Part shown: piece after piece, positions 19,358 through 28,362 of the stretch
How positions within the stretch are numbered: position 1 is the stretch's first letter
Layout: every line of letters begins with the position of its first letter
Assembly (NCBI GenBank): GCA_020630795.1
Contig: JAHDIK010000011.1
Location: 1 to 64,000, forward strand
DNA: 64,000 bases
Source: Colwellia sp.
GTDB lineage: Bacteria > Pseudomonadota > Gammaproteobacteria > Enterobacterales > Alteromonadaceae
Reading direction: 5' to 3'
Position numbers and translations under genes: made by a program
Notes under the pieces: model-generated
What the model saw: only the letters and a program-made list of their open reading frames with translations
What the model was told of the DNA's origin: nothing
Database searches by the model: none

Positions 19358-19381
19358 ATAACTTACCTAGTAGTAAGTTAT
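19358..19381. promoter_or_regulatory. Operator at the tetR promoter
   Basis: ATAACTTAC (19358-19366) and GTAAGTTAT (19373-19381) are perfect 9-bp arms with a 6-base spacer, ten bases before the tetR ATG. This is a textbook TetR-type operator, and a diverged copy lies before the OYE gene. Confidence 0.8.
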
Positions 19382-19451
19382 CAAGAAAAGGTTTACTTTA
19401 GTAAATTTAATAAGCCAAAAACATGAGTAATGCTAAGATGTACATACCCAA

Positions 19452-19498
19452 TAAAAAAGCTTTCTATCACTCATTGAATCAACAAAAAATAGAAAGCT
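19452..19498 (-). terminator. Terminator of the ankyrin-like membrane gene
   Basis: AGCTTTCTAT (19458-19467 region) pairs with ATAGAAAGCT (19489-19498). On the minus strand the 10-bp stem is followed by TTTTTTATT, just past the stop of the 325-residue gene. Confidence 0.75.
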
Positions 19499-19544
19499 AT
19501 TATCTTGATTAATAAAGATTTTTTCTCTTTAAATTTATATAGAT

Positions 19545-20522
19545 TTACTTATATTTGTTAACCAGCCCTAAAACTTTTTGAGCTTTTTTTAATGAATGCT
19601 GAGCGCTTTCTCTATTCTTCAAAATATTGCGATAGCGTTTAACACATGAGCCATAACTCATATTAAAGTGATCGTTTTGATCTCTGACACACTCTTTTGG
19701 TTTGGCGCTATTTACTGTTTTTTTCGCTTTAATTAATGCAGCCTTAAATACCTTTTCAACCTCATCAGTATTTACGCCTTGCTTCAATATATACTCTGCT
19801 ACTTCATATTCCTCTTGCTTCATAGCAATATATACTGGAGTCCCTTCTTTACTTCCGTGGTTATAACGTATTTTAGTATTAAAATTAAACCCTGAATCTT
19901 TCGCTTTTTCGAGCACATCTTTCCAGTTACTTTTAGGGTCATAAATAATATGCGTTAAAATCGAATTTCCTGCGTACTCGGTTGCAATTCGGTCAATTTG
20001 CATACCGCCTTGGAAAAACAAATCAATAATTGCTTCGTCGTTATGCACAATCGCTTTATAAAAGTCCTCACTGTTCCAAGGTATACCTAAATTAGCTAAT
20101 TCTTTCCGTGGATTTTCACTCACTTCCTTTTTTGTATTCTCCATTTGCTTGTCGATACTTTTGAGTGATTTATTCGCTTCAACTAATTGAGCGTTTACCA
20201 TACCTAAAGAAGCTTGAATTTCTTGCACAGTTGTTAATTTTGAAGCGATTAGTCCTTTCTTTTTAGCGTCTTTAGTTTGATGCTGATAAACCGTTAAGGC
20301 CGTTGAAAGAACAAAAACAATTAAAACAAAGTAGCCAAATATAGTGTGGTTTTCGCCCCAACTTTTAGAAAATAACTTTATTATTCCTAAAACTAACAAA
20401 ACCACTAAAGACAGTGCCGCGATATATGTAGCAAACGGCGCGATAGGCTGTGTTAAATCGCATAACGTAACCAAGCATCCTGCAACACCAACTGACTTAC
20501 TTAATTGACCTAATTTTGACAT
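19545..20522 (-). CDS. Membrane protein with coiled coil and ankyrin-like C-terminal region
   Basis: A 325-residue protein. Two to three hydrophobic segments lie in the first 80 residues, then a coiled-coil stretch (about 90-140), and then the segment ELANLGIPWNSEDFYKAI...LFFQGGM. The latter resembles the cap seen before ankyrin repeats in bacterial proteins (LGI-x-W/Y-S-x-E-x-F ... LFL-AGM). Two weak ankyrin-like helical repeats follow (GTPVYIAMKQEEYEVAEYILKQG). The C-terminus is Lys-rich with two Cys. It is probably a scaffold at the inner membrane; function unknown. It is a single gene with its own terminator, next to unrelated genes. Confidence 0.6.
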   Translation of the reverse strand: MSKLGQLSKSVGVAGCLVTLCDLTQPIAPFATYIAALSLVVLLVLGIIKLFSKSWGENHTIFGYFVLIVFVLSTALTVYQHQTKDAKKKGLIASKLTTVQEIQASLGMVNAQLVEANKSLKSIDKQMENTKKEVSENPRKELANLGIPWNSEDFYKAIVHNDEAIIDLFFQGGMQIDRIATEYAGNSILTHIIYDPKSNWKDVLEKAKDSGFNFNTKIRYNHGSKEGTPVYIAMKQEEYEVAEYILKQGVNTDEVEKVFKAALIKAKKTVNSAKPKECVRDQNDHFNMSYGSCVKRYRNILKNRESAQHSLKKAQKVLGLVNKYK

Positions 20523-20752
20523 GAAACATCTCGTTCAAAAAAAACTCTATATTATTAATAAATAAAGAAAAATGTAAAGGGTATATTTTATCCTAACTTT
20601 TATAACCAAAAATGAAATACAACAGTTACTAAACAGGTCTATATCGAAACGCACTGGTTGCGGCTGTCTAAACAAAAAGATGGCTGTTCTATACTTAAAC
20701 ACTGAGTGCGCAAGTGTGAATATTCAATATTGTTGTTATAGAGGTGTTAGCT

Positions 20753-21541
20753 ATGCAGAAATATGTTGTCCTTATTCTTATTATCCTATGCTCGTTTGAT
20801 ACGCATGCATTCAAAAGTTCGTCACATAGTAAATCCGATACACTACAAATTATTTCAATCGCTCTCCCACCACTACAGTTTTATAACGACCAACATGAAC
20901 TTGAAGGCTACTTTGTTGAAGTTATTAAAGCAGCCATGGCGACTACGTCACTGGATTACGATATGGCGCTTTATCCGTGGGCGCGAAGCTACAAAATGGC
21001 TCAAAACGAACAAAACGTGTGTATTTTCTCTTTAAATAGAATTAAAGAACGAGAACAAAAATTTAACTGGATAGCTCAGCTAGCTGAAACGCATTCTGCA
21101 CTTTACACATTAAAAACACACAACGTTAAAATTAGATCATTAAACGAAGCTAAAAAGTATACCGGCATTGCGATAAGAGATGGCGTTTATCATCAATTGC
21201 TTATGAGAAATGGTTTTGAAGAAAACAAAAATGTTTACGTGGTTGGTAATTCCGACGCGTTAGTCAAAGTGGTGTACTCAAAACGACAGGTTGATTTTAT
21301 TTTGTCTGACGACGTTATATTAAATCGCCTTGCTAAAAAACTAAAATTAGACCCCGAAGCATTTAATCGACAATTTTATTTAGATATTACCCCATTAAAA
21401 GACTATATCGCGTGTAGCCCTCAAACATCCTCTATAGTAACCAATCAACTCAAACAAGCGTTCAATACAATAAAACATAATGGTGTGTGGGAAAACATTA
21501 ACAATAAATGGCGTAGCAAGCTGGGCAATATTATTCTTTAA
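20753..21541 (+). CDS. Periplasmic substrate-binding protein, family 3-like
   Basis: About 262 residues. A signal peptide (residues 1-20, ending DTHA) precedes an SBP_bac_3-type fold: IISIALPPLQFYNDQHELEGYFVEV opening, then a central RDGVYHQLL segment and a VDFILSDD strand. I chose the ATG at 20753 because GAGG lies eight bases before it; the in-frame GTG at 20744 overlaps the ribosome site. No ABC permease or ATPase is adjacent, so it may be an orphan binding protein with a sensing role rather than a transporter subunit. Amino-acid-like ligand inferred from the family only. Confidence 0.8.
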   Translation: MQKYVVLILIILCSFDTHAFKSSSHSKSDTLQIISIALPPLQFYNDQHELEGYFVEVIKAAMATTSLDYDMALYPWARSYKMAQNEQNVCIFSLNRIKEREQKFNWIAQLAETHSALYTLKTHNVKIRSLNEAKKYTGIAIRDGVYHQLLMRNGFEENKNVYVVGNSDALVKVVYSKRQVDFILSDDVILNRLAKKLKLDPEAFNRQFYLDITPLKDYIACSPQTSSIVTNQLKQAFNTIKHNGVWENINNKWRSKLGNIIL

Positions 21542-21555
21542 CAAACGTAAAGCCG

Positions 21556-22452
21556 CTAGTTCAAAGCATTTTGGTATAGCTTTATCACAAATTGCAAAAA
21601 TGCATTCACCTTAGGAATTTTAGAACGATTACGCGGATACAACGCAAACGCATCTACAGGTGGTAAGCCCCATGTTGGCAATATTTGAATAAGTGTTCCG
21701 TTGTTCACGCTTTCTTTGCACATGTATTGAGGCATAACACCAATACCTACTCCGTCTACAATCGACTGTTTCATTATCGAAAAGTCATCTACAACCAATC
21801 TTGGTTTAGCGGTTATCACATGCTTTTCATTGTTGTTGGATACAAGGGTTAACGATAAATCATTAGTTACCGAATTCATGAGTATGGCGTGATTATCAAG
21901 ATCTTCAATATCCGTTGGAATACCATACTCTTCAACGTAACGAGGGCTAACATACAAACTCCTCGTAAAACTGCCTAGCTTTTTAGCAATCAGCATCGAG
22001 TCATTCAATTCGCCAATACGAATAAGCATATCAAACCCCTCTTCAATTAAATCTACACGCCGATTAGTTAGGCTAAGCTGTACATTAATATCGGGATACT
22101 CATGCATAAAGCTTGCAAGTGCTGGCCTTAATATTTGTTGACCGGTAGATACCGATGCACCAATTTTTAAGTCGCCTCGATAACTGTGTAACAGCTCTGA
22201 TACGCACGCAGTAGCTAAGTCAGCTTCTTCATGGATTCGCTTACAATGAACAACATAACGTTTACCCGCTTCCGTTAAATGCTGCGAGCGTGTAGACCGC
22301 TCCAACAAAGTAATATTTAGTTGTTTTTCTAGTCGTGACACTTTACGGCTAACGTTTGCTTTAGGCATACCAAGCTTATCGGCAGCTAAGGTAAAGCTGC
22401 CTGTTTCAACAACCGCTAAAAATACCATCATATCGTTCAAGTCGTAAGCCAT
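21556..22452 (-). CDS. LysR-family transcriptional regulator
   Basis: A 298-residue LysR regulator of the group related to AaeR/DmlR (start YDLNDMMVFLAVVETGSFTLAADKLGMPKANVSRKVSRLE). The helix-turn-helix covers residues 17-40, and the C-terminal substrate-binding domain carries the normal RIGELNDS and GVGIGVMPQ segments. It is divergent from a pirin gene over about 120 bases, a common arrangement in which the LysR protein controls the pirin. The inducer is unknown. Confidence 0.9.
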   Translation of the reverse strand: MAYDLNDMMVFLAVVETGSFTLAADKLGMPKANVSRKVSRLEKQLNITLLERSTRSQHLTEAGKRYVVHCKRIHEEADLATACVSELLHSYRGDLKIGASVSTGQQILRPALASFMHEYPDINVQLSLTNRRVDLIEEGFDMLIRIGELNDSMLIAKKLGSFTRSLYVSPRYVEEYGIPTDIEDLDNHAILMNSVTNDLSLTLVSNNNEKHVITAKPRLVVDDFSIMKQSIVDGVGIGVMPQYMCKESVNNGTLIQILPTWGLPPVDAFALYPRNRSKIPKVNAFLQFVIKLYQNALN

Positions 22453-22575
22453 TCATCACACCATTGTTGTTGAAAATGAAATTATCATATCAACTAAACG
22501 GTATTTATCAAACAATATACACCTCGTATGATGGTTTCACACAAACATTAACGAACACCCAATTTGGAGCGCATT

Positions 22576-23265
22576 ATGCAAATACTCACTAAAAACACAT
22601 TACCCCTAGGTGGATTCGCTGGCTTAACAGAGCACCGACTAGTAACCGATCGCCGTGTATTTGGTGCTCGTAAACAACCGAATACGTTTGATGGTATTGG
22701 TAACTTCGTTTACTTGGCTGACGCAACATTTAATCCATACGGTGAAACACACATGCATCCGCATAAAGAGATTGATGTAATTACCATTATGATGGACGGT
22801 CGTGTTACTCACGAAGGTTCGTTAGAACACGGGCAAAACTTAGATGCAGGTGAAGCGCAAATACAACGCGCGGGTGGAGAAGGCTTTTCGCACAATGAAA
22901 TAAACCCAGATCCAACAAAAAATCGTTTGTTACAGTTATGGGTATTACCCGATGAGCTAGGCGAACCAGCGGGTTACAAACACTATACGATTAACAGCTC
23001 AGGCACTACACGTATTTATGGTGGTTCAAAAAACCAAACCACTACCTTTAACAGTAAAACCTATATTGATGTTGTGCGCTTACAGGAAAACGAACAACTA
23101 GAGCATAACGAGAGCGAAATGTTAGTTTATGTGGCTAGCGGATCAGCTAATTTTACGGATAAAAGTGAAACATTTGAAGCAAATGAAGGTGATCTAATAC
23201 GCATTACACCACAGGCAATATCTGCTACATCATCCTCAGAAATAATTATTATTGGTGAAATTTAA
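22576..23265 (+). CDS. Pirin-family protein
   Basis: About 229 residues of bicupin pirin. The N-terminal cupin holds the metal ligands in THMHPHKEID and in GFSHNE, which are the His/His/His/Glu set of pirins and quercetinase-like YhhW. I chose the ATG at 22576, preceded by TTGGAG, over the TTG at 22564 that overlaps this ribosome site. Some pirins act as quercetin dioxygenases or redox sensors; the role here is not determined. It is followed by a perfect terminator and lies divergent to a LysR gene that probably controls it. Confidence 0.92.
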   Translation: MQILTKNTLPLGGFAGLTEHRLVTDRRVFGARKQPNTFDGIGNFVYLADATFNPYGETHMHPHKEIDVITIMMDGRVTHEGSLEHGQNLDAGEAQIQRAGGEGFSHNEINPDPTKNRLLQLWVLPDELGEPAGYKHYTINSSGTTRIYGGSKNQTTTFNSKTYIDVVRLQENEQLEHNESEMLVYVASGSANFTDKSETFEANEGDLIRITPQAISATSSSEIIIIGEI

Positions 23266-23271
23266 GCAAAA

Positions 23272-23301
23272 AAATAGAGGGAATAATTATTCCCTCTATT
23301 T
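23272..23301. terminator. Bidirectional terminator between pirin and haem dehydrogenase genes
   Basis: AAATAGAGGGAATAA is followed directly by its exact complement TTATTCCCTCTATTT, giving a 30-base perfect palindrome between two converging genes. Confidence 0.85.
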
Positions 23302-23339
23302 GTTATCTATAAACACAATAGTACGTGCTTGCCTAACGG

Positions 23340-25802
23340 CTAATTTCGATCTGGAAATAAATCTTTTTGCACATACGGTACGTTTCTATCTTTGGTTTGC
23401 TCGCGTAGTTGTTTAAACAAATCAGGCGAAAATTGGCTACCAGTATCACCTGTATTGCCCCAGCTATTACGAATATAAGTAGCAATTGCAGCTAAGTCTT
23501 CATCTTTCAACGCAGTATTTGTTGCAAATCCGGGCATAACGGCAGAGGTATTCCACTGTTGCCATCCCATATTAATGCGGCCCATTAAACCGTGAAGCAT
23601 AACTTTCGCTAATATGGTTTTGTCGTCTACCCATTCGCTTTTTGTAAACCTAGGACCCAATGCAGAAACACCAGTACCATTAACGCCATGACAACCAAAA
23701 CAAGCCGCCTCGCCGTTATAAAGTTTTTTACCTAAATCGTAAGCAGTTTTACCATTTGCAGAAAGCTGTTCTCGGTTACTCATTTCAGCAGGGTTTTTAC
23801 CTAAGTTATTCACAATATACATAAACGCTGAATCAGGATAATTACCACCAATACTTGCCATAAACTCAGGGGTTTTGTCTCTTAACCCACTTACTATTGC
23901 TTGTCGTGTCCATGGCATTTCTATGTATTTATCTAATATCAACTTAGCAAGTTCGTAAGCTTTAGCCTCGTCAACGTTGTCAAATAACCCAATCTGCAAT
24001 GCGGTTTCAATTGCGAGATCATAGTTTTGCATTGCCAACGGTTGTAGCTTTTTCAATAACGATTGATGAGAACTTGTTGGTAATTGGTCGGCTACAGCAA
24101 TGGCAGCTCCTTGTACTTTATTTGAATCCACCGAAAGAGAATGAAAAACAATATGCTCACTCACTGCATTTAATGAATACAATGCCCATAACGCATTAAT
24201 AATAGTGACATCGTCATGACTATTTTTAATGAGTTCTTCAATGCTTTTTACAACAGTTAAGTCGTTTTTCTCAACCAATAAACGTCTTGCGGTATCGCGT
24301 TCCCAACCATTAACACCACCAAGATACGGCACTAACTCTTTAGCAGAAAGCAGAGATAATTTAGCAGGTGAATGCAAAGGCGTATTTTGCCAACGTAAGC
24401 GATAAATTCGCCCCATGGTGTTGTTGTTTTTGTCGAGATCACGCGAGGCAACTTGTTTGTTTAAATAGGTTGTTACGAACTTTTTATGCTGCAAAATTCC
24501 GTGATACATATCTAAAACATATACAGAACCGTCAGGCGCGTTATACAAATTAACAGGTCTAAAACGCTCATCGGTCGACGTTAACAGCTCATCTTGCGGA
24601 TAAACGGGTTTACCTGATAATTCTCCGTTTGACTCAAGAATATAACGAGCAGTAATTAAATTAGCCGCTGGTTCAGGCGTCATTGCCATGCCATAAAAGC
24701 TTTCGGGAAAGTTATTCCCACGGTATACCAAGCTACCGCTCGCCGCAGTAAAGTTTTTAAGCTTACCTTTATGCTCGCCACTTTCGACCAAAGTGCCTTT
24801 TAAATAACCTCTGTTAACACCAGGATTTATACGAGATGGATAAACACGACTTGGACCAATATTTTTTGCGGTCATACGGCTAAAAAAGTCTGCGTTTTTT
24901 AACAACGCATTCGGTCGTAAATACTCCCCCTGAATAGGGCTAGAGTTACCGTTATGATATAGCCTACCGTAATCGTCGCTACTTAGCCCCCACTGGCCTC
25001 TATAGTCTGTTTTGGCAAGCACAGCTTTCCAATATTTATTACGATAAAGTTCTTTCGAACGCTCAGGAATGTCAGCATTTAACGGTAAAAATTGATACTT
25101 TTTGTCGCTTTTAGCGTTGTAGTACCAATTATCAAATCCGTACAACATGGTATTGGTTTTATGTTCTAAGCTACCGCCTTTTGCATAATTTGGGTCGATA
25201 ACTTCACGTATTCCAGCCGTAAAATCAGGCAGTACTTCGGTAAAATATAATTGGGTATGATCAGCATACACAATACCGCCTTTAACCAAACTAATGGTTC
25301 GAGGTAAAATAATGTCGTTCAAAAACACAGTGCGTTTATCAATAACGCCATCGCCTGTCGTGTCTTCCAATATAACAATATTACCTTCAGGCGCTTGCTC
25401 ACCATTACCGTATATGTCGGGCATGTAGCGAGTCATTTCACATATCCAAATACGACCATCAGCATCAAATGCCGCCGCCACCGGATTAAACACATTAGGC
25501 TCTGACACAATATTTTCTAACACAAAGCCTTGTTGTAACTTCATGCTAGACAAAGCTTGCGGCACTGTAAGAATAGGTGCAGGTGGAATATCTTCCTTAG
25601 GAATAACATCTTTCATCACATGCCCTTCTCTATCGCCTTGATTAGCAATAGCTTGAGCATATCCTGCCCCATGAACATGTTTTTTAGGCGCTGCGCCTGT
25701 ATCGTTTACATTATGGTGTGGAGCACAACTCGCCAGCGTAAACGCCAAAGACGACGTTAATACAACACAACGAGCTTTGTGAAAAATCGGCATAACATTC
25801 AT
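23340..25802 (-). CDS. PVC-type haem-binding membrane dehydrogenase (lipoprotein)
   Basis: An 820-residue exported protein. The N-terminus is a lipoprotein signal with a cysteine in LASCAPHH. Residues of about 75-450 form a soluble-dehydrogenase-like beta propeller (VAAFDADGRIWICEMTRYMPDIYG, DGSVYVLDMYHG), then HEAT-like helices (about 480-680), and a C-terminal cytochrome c domain with CFGCH at 701-705 and a Met ligand in VMPGF. Such proteins are typical of Planctomycetes/Verrucomicrobia and of polysaccharide-degrading marine bacteria, and probably oxidise sugar-derived substrates. It is the second gene of an operon, starting five bases after the DUF1080 stop. Confidence 0.88.
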   Translation of the reverse strand: MNVMPIFHKARCVVLTSSLAFTLASCAPHHNVNDTGAAPKKHVHGAGYAQAIANQGDREGHVMKDVIPKEDIPPAPILTVPQALSSMKLQQGFVLENIVSEPNVFNPVAAAFDADGRIWICEMTRYMPDIYGNGEQAPEGNIVILEDTTGDGVIDKRTVFLNDIILPRTISLVKGGIVYADHTQLYFTEVLPDFTAGIREVIDPNYAKGGSLEHKTNTMLYGFDNWYYNAKSDKKYQFLPLNADIPERSKELYRNKYWKAVLAKTDYRGQWGLSSDDYGRLYHNGNSSPIQGEYLRPNALLKNADFFSRMTAKNIGPSRVYPSRINPGVNRGYLKGTLVESGEHKGKLKNFTAASGSLVYRGNNFPESFYGMAMTPEPAANLITARYILESNGELSGKPVYPQDELLTSTDERFRPVNLYNAPDGSVYVLDMYHGILQHKKFVTTYLNKQVASRDLDKNNNTMGRIYRLRWQNTPLHSPAKLSLLSAKELVPYLGGVNGWERDTARRLLVEKNDLTVVKSIEELIKNSHDDVTIINALWALYSLNAVSEHIVFHSLSVDSNKVQGAAIAVADQLPTSSHQSLLKKLQPLAMQNYDLAIETALQIGLFDNVDEAKAYELAKLILDKYIEMPWTRQAIVSGLRDKTPEFMASIGGNYPDSAFMYIVNNLGKNPAEMSNREQLSANGKTAYDLGKKLYNGEAACFGCHGVNGTGVSALGPRFTKSEWVDDKTILAKVMLHGLMGRINMGWQQWNTSAVMPGFATNTALKDEDLAAIATYIRNSWGNTGDTGSQFSPDLFKQLREQTKDRNVPYVQKDLFPDRN

Positions 25803-25807
25803 CTCAG

Positions 25808-26509
25808 TTATAATTCAGTTACGTTAATGTTTTTAAAGCGCACCGTATTTTTAGTGCTACCCGTTTTACGGTATGAACCACTGCCATGATGCTGAATACC
25901 AATATAGCCCTGCTGTGCTTTTACATCGTTTACGTGTGTAGTAAGAATACCGTTTACATAAATTTTAATGTCTGAGCCTACACACTCAACACGATATTTA
26001 TTCCACTGGTTAGCAACAAAAGCATTCGCTTTCTCATCGTCCCACACGTTAGCGTAATTTTTTATAAAGTCTTGATCAGGAAATGAACGTTCTTTATGAA
26101 TAGGGTGCAACCACTGACGGCCACCTTGCTCGTATAGTCCACCACTCCATTTTCTATCGCTTACATCAACTTCAGCTTGGTATCCTGCGGCTTGTTTTCC
26201 TTTTTTTGTGTCGACTATTTTCGCTCTAAAAATAATGCCCGAATTAGAATACTCTTTCACGTCTGGCATCAGTATTTCAGCTTCAAAAACAAAGTCTTTA
26301 TATTGCTTTTTAGTAAGGTAAAACCAATTGCCGGTAGAAATTAGCTCAATTTCATTATTTTTAAAGGCAGCCTCGCCGTAGTTATATACGTTCTGCCACT
26401 GATGAGCGCCCTGAGTCAGGTTTTCAGTCCGTGTTGGCTCTTCAGTACTTGTACACGCAACCAGTAAACACGCTAAACTTAACCCTAAAATACTTCTTAA
26501 AATATTCAT
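25808..26509 (-). CDS. DUF1080 (3-keto-disaccharide hydrolase-like) lipoprotein
   Basis: A 233-residue exported protein with a lipoprotein signal (LLVACTST). The jelly-roll features of DUF1080, such as NWFYLTKKQYKDFVFEAEI, NSGIIFRAK, and KYRVECVGSDIKIYVNG, are all present. Characterised members cleave 3-keto-glycosides. Together with the haem dehydrogenase that follows, it suggests a periplasmic system that oxidises a sugar to a keto form and then hydrolyses it. The substrate is inferred only. It is the first gene of the operon. Confidence 0.88.
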   Translation of the reverse strand: MNILRSILGLSLACLLVACTSTEEPTRTENLTQGAHQWQNVYNYGEAAFKNNEIELISTGNWFYLTKKQYKDFVFEAEILMPDVKEYSNSGIIFRAKIVDTKKGKQAAGYQAEVDVSDRKWSGGLYEQGGRQWLHPIHKERSFPDQDFIKNYANVWDDEKANAFVANQWNKYRVECVGSDIKIYVNGILTTHVNDVKAQQGYIGIQHHGSGSYRKTGSTKNTVRFKNINVTEL

Positions 26510-26911
26510 ATAATCCCGTCACGAAACAAGTGAAAATTGTTAACAATGTATCGGTATTACCTAACATAATCAACGCGTTTTTTACTTATCAATAAGTACA
26601 TTTATTAATGAATCAACTGTATGTTGTTCGTTCAACATTATCAATGCTACTTATAGTTTAAACAGGTATAGCTTATTATCTTCTTGTTAGCGCTCACGCT
26701 ACGGTTTTCACATTTATACGTTCAACCGCTACAACTAAAAACGCATTGAGCAAGAATAACTTACATTATATGATGACAAGCATTAACCAATATGAGCATG
26801 TAACACTTGTAGAATTACGTTACCCCTTAATTTATTCAATAACTACACTCATTAAAAAACATAAATACAGGTACAAATAGCATCTACAAATTTTCAATTT
26901 ACTTATCAATC
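26510..26911. promoter_or_regulatory. 402-base divergent intergenic region with palindrome
   Basis: No ORF with coding signs is seen. A perfect 12-bp palindrome ATTGTTAACAAT lies at 26536-26547, 27 bases before the DUF1080 start, and is a good operator candidate for the DUF1080/haem dehydrogenase operon. The rest is AT-rich; the right part would hold the DUF1294/AraC promoter. Confidence 0.45.
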
Positions 26912-27235
26912 GTGTTTATTGCGTTACTCACTATTGCGTATTTTCTCAATTATATTCCTCAAAGCTTACTCATAATCTATGCGGCAGGCAGCATTATTAG
27001 TTTTATTACATACGCAATAGACAAGTCTAAAGCTAAACGGGGTGCTTGGCGTATTCCTGAAAAAACATTACACCTACTTGCCCTATTAGGCGGTTGGCCG
27101 GGTGCGGCAATAGCCCAACAAACATTAAGGCACAAGTCACAAAAGAAAAAATTTAGAATCGTTTTCTGGAGCTGTGTTATTGTAAATTGCGCAGCCTTAA
27201 CGTGGTTTATTTATACTAAAAACATAGGCATTTAA
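26912..27235 (+). CDS. DUF1294 membrane protein
   Basis: About 107 residues with three hydrophobic segments and the family signature YAIDKSKAKRGAWRIPEKTLHLLALLGGWPGA followed by LRHKSQKKKF. The function of DUF1294 is unknown. The only in-frame canonical start is the GTG at 26912. There is no convincing ribosome site near it, and the frame stays open upstream to about 26843 without an ATG, so the real start is uncertain. Its TAA shares an A with the ATG of the AraC gene (TAATG), suggesting translational coupling. Confidence 0.8.
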   Translation: MFIALLTIAYFLNYIPQSLLIIYAAGSIISFITYAIDKSKAKRGAWRIPEKTLHLLALLGGWPGAAIAQQTLRHKSQKKKFRIVFWSCVIVNCAALTWFIYTKNIGI

Positions 27236-28257
27236 TGGAAAACCTGAATGTTGTTAACTTAATTCAAGCTAGTACTATCACCACAGGAATTTTAGGTGGC
27301 TTGTTGTTATGGTCAACTAAAAGCAAAGAGTTTAGAGGCCTTGCTGCGCTACTGTTTTGTATTGCTTTTGCTTCATTCATTAACTTATTAGAAGAAACCG
27401 AACTTACCCGCAATATTTATTTAATTAGCCCAGCTTTTATCATGCTATTTGGTCCTGCCATTTATTTAGCAACAAAACTACTTATCAACAAAGTATTAGA
27501 AAAACACGATTGGTGGCATTTATTACCCGTAATTCCTATTTTACTGCTTACCTCCCATACCTACGCCGTTATTGCCATTGGTACAGTTTGGCGTTTAGGG
27601 TATGCCTTGTTAACCGTATTATTGTTAGTACAATACAAACGAACAATGGATGAAGAGCGATCTGACTCAGACGATTTTTCATTACGTTGGTTAGTATGGG
27701 TGTTAACAATTACCGCAGCGTTTAACTTAATTGATTTAATACGTTTGAACCTTCAACAATATATTCCTTACGACATAAACATACTCGGGCAAGGTATAAA
27801 TAACGCTGTGTGGTTAGTTGCCGCTATGGTAATTATTATCAAATTACAGTCTCAGCAAAGTATTCCTAAAAGCCCTGAACAAACGACTAACACACCTAAA
27901 AACAACACACCCGACAAAAACAATTACCACTCTATTTTTGAAGAATTAGACAAGATCGTTACAACCAATCAATGGTTTTTAAAACCGCGAATATCGTTAA
28001 ACGACATGAGTAACTTAACAGGATTACAAACCAGAGATATTTCTCGCGCCATTAACCTAGTTGCTCAACAATCGTTTAATGAATACATAAATCATTATCG
28101 CGTTCGCTATGTTTGCGACACATTAACGCAAAATCCTCAACAAACACTCACTAACATAGCATTTGACGCTGGCTTTAGCTCTAAAGCCTCGTTTAATAAG
28201 GTATTCAAAGCCATAACAGGCACAACACCAACCGAATACAAAACTAAAAATGCGTAA
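27235..28257 (+). CDS. Membrane AraC-family regulator
   Basis: A 340-residue protein with six to seven hydrophobic segments in the first 200 residues, a Pro/Thr/Asn-rich linker (about 205-225), and a C-terminal AraC DNA-binding domain (about 235-340). The latter ends with the classic IAFDAGFSSKASFNKVFKAITGTTPTEYK signature. The membrane half makes it a one-component receptor: it probably senses a lipid or membrane-soluble signal directly. Targets may include the amidohydrolase and DoxX/DCC genes downstream; this is inference from position only. Confidence 0.9.
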   Translation: MENLNVVNLIQASTITTGILGGLLLWSTKSKEFRGLAALLFCIAFASFINLLEETELTRNIYLISPAFIMLFGPAIYLATKLLINKVLEKHDWWHLLPVIPILLLTSHTYAVIAIGTVWRLGYALLTVLLLVQYKRTMDEERSDSDDFSLRWLVWVLTITAAFNLIDLIRLNLQQYIPYDINILGQGINNAVWLVAAMVIIIKLQSQQSIPKSPEQTTNTPKNNTPDKNNYHSIFEELDKIVTTNQWFLKPRISLNDMSNLTGLQTRDISRAINLVAQQSFNEYINHYRVRYVCDTLTQNPQQTLTNIAFDAGFSSKASFNKVFKAITGTTPTEYKTKNA

Positions 28258-28333
28258 TAACCGTGTCTACAATCACGATATTAGCCACGTAAAAGCAAGA
28301 CATTAGACGCCCAGCAACTCGTTTCACATTAAC

Positions 28334-28361
28334 GTTAGCTCCATCACGAACAGGAGCTAAC
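28334..28361 (+). promoter_or_regulatory. Hairpin that sequesters the ribosome site of the amidohydrolase gene
   Basis: GTTAGCTCC (28334-28342) and GGAGCTAAC (28353-28361) form a perfect 9-bp stem with a 10-nt loop. The right arm contains the GGAG ribosome site and ends one base before the ATG at 28363. This would hide the ribosome site in the mRNA. Confidence 0.6.
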
Positions 28362-28362
28362 C

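Noticed and set aside
20763-21035. 90-codon frame overlapping the substrate-binding protein gene
   Set aside because: Same strand, other frame; no ribosome site, and the true frame has a signal peptide and family motifs.
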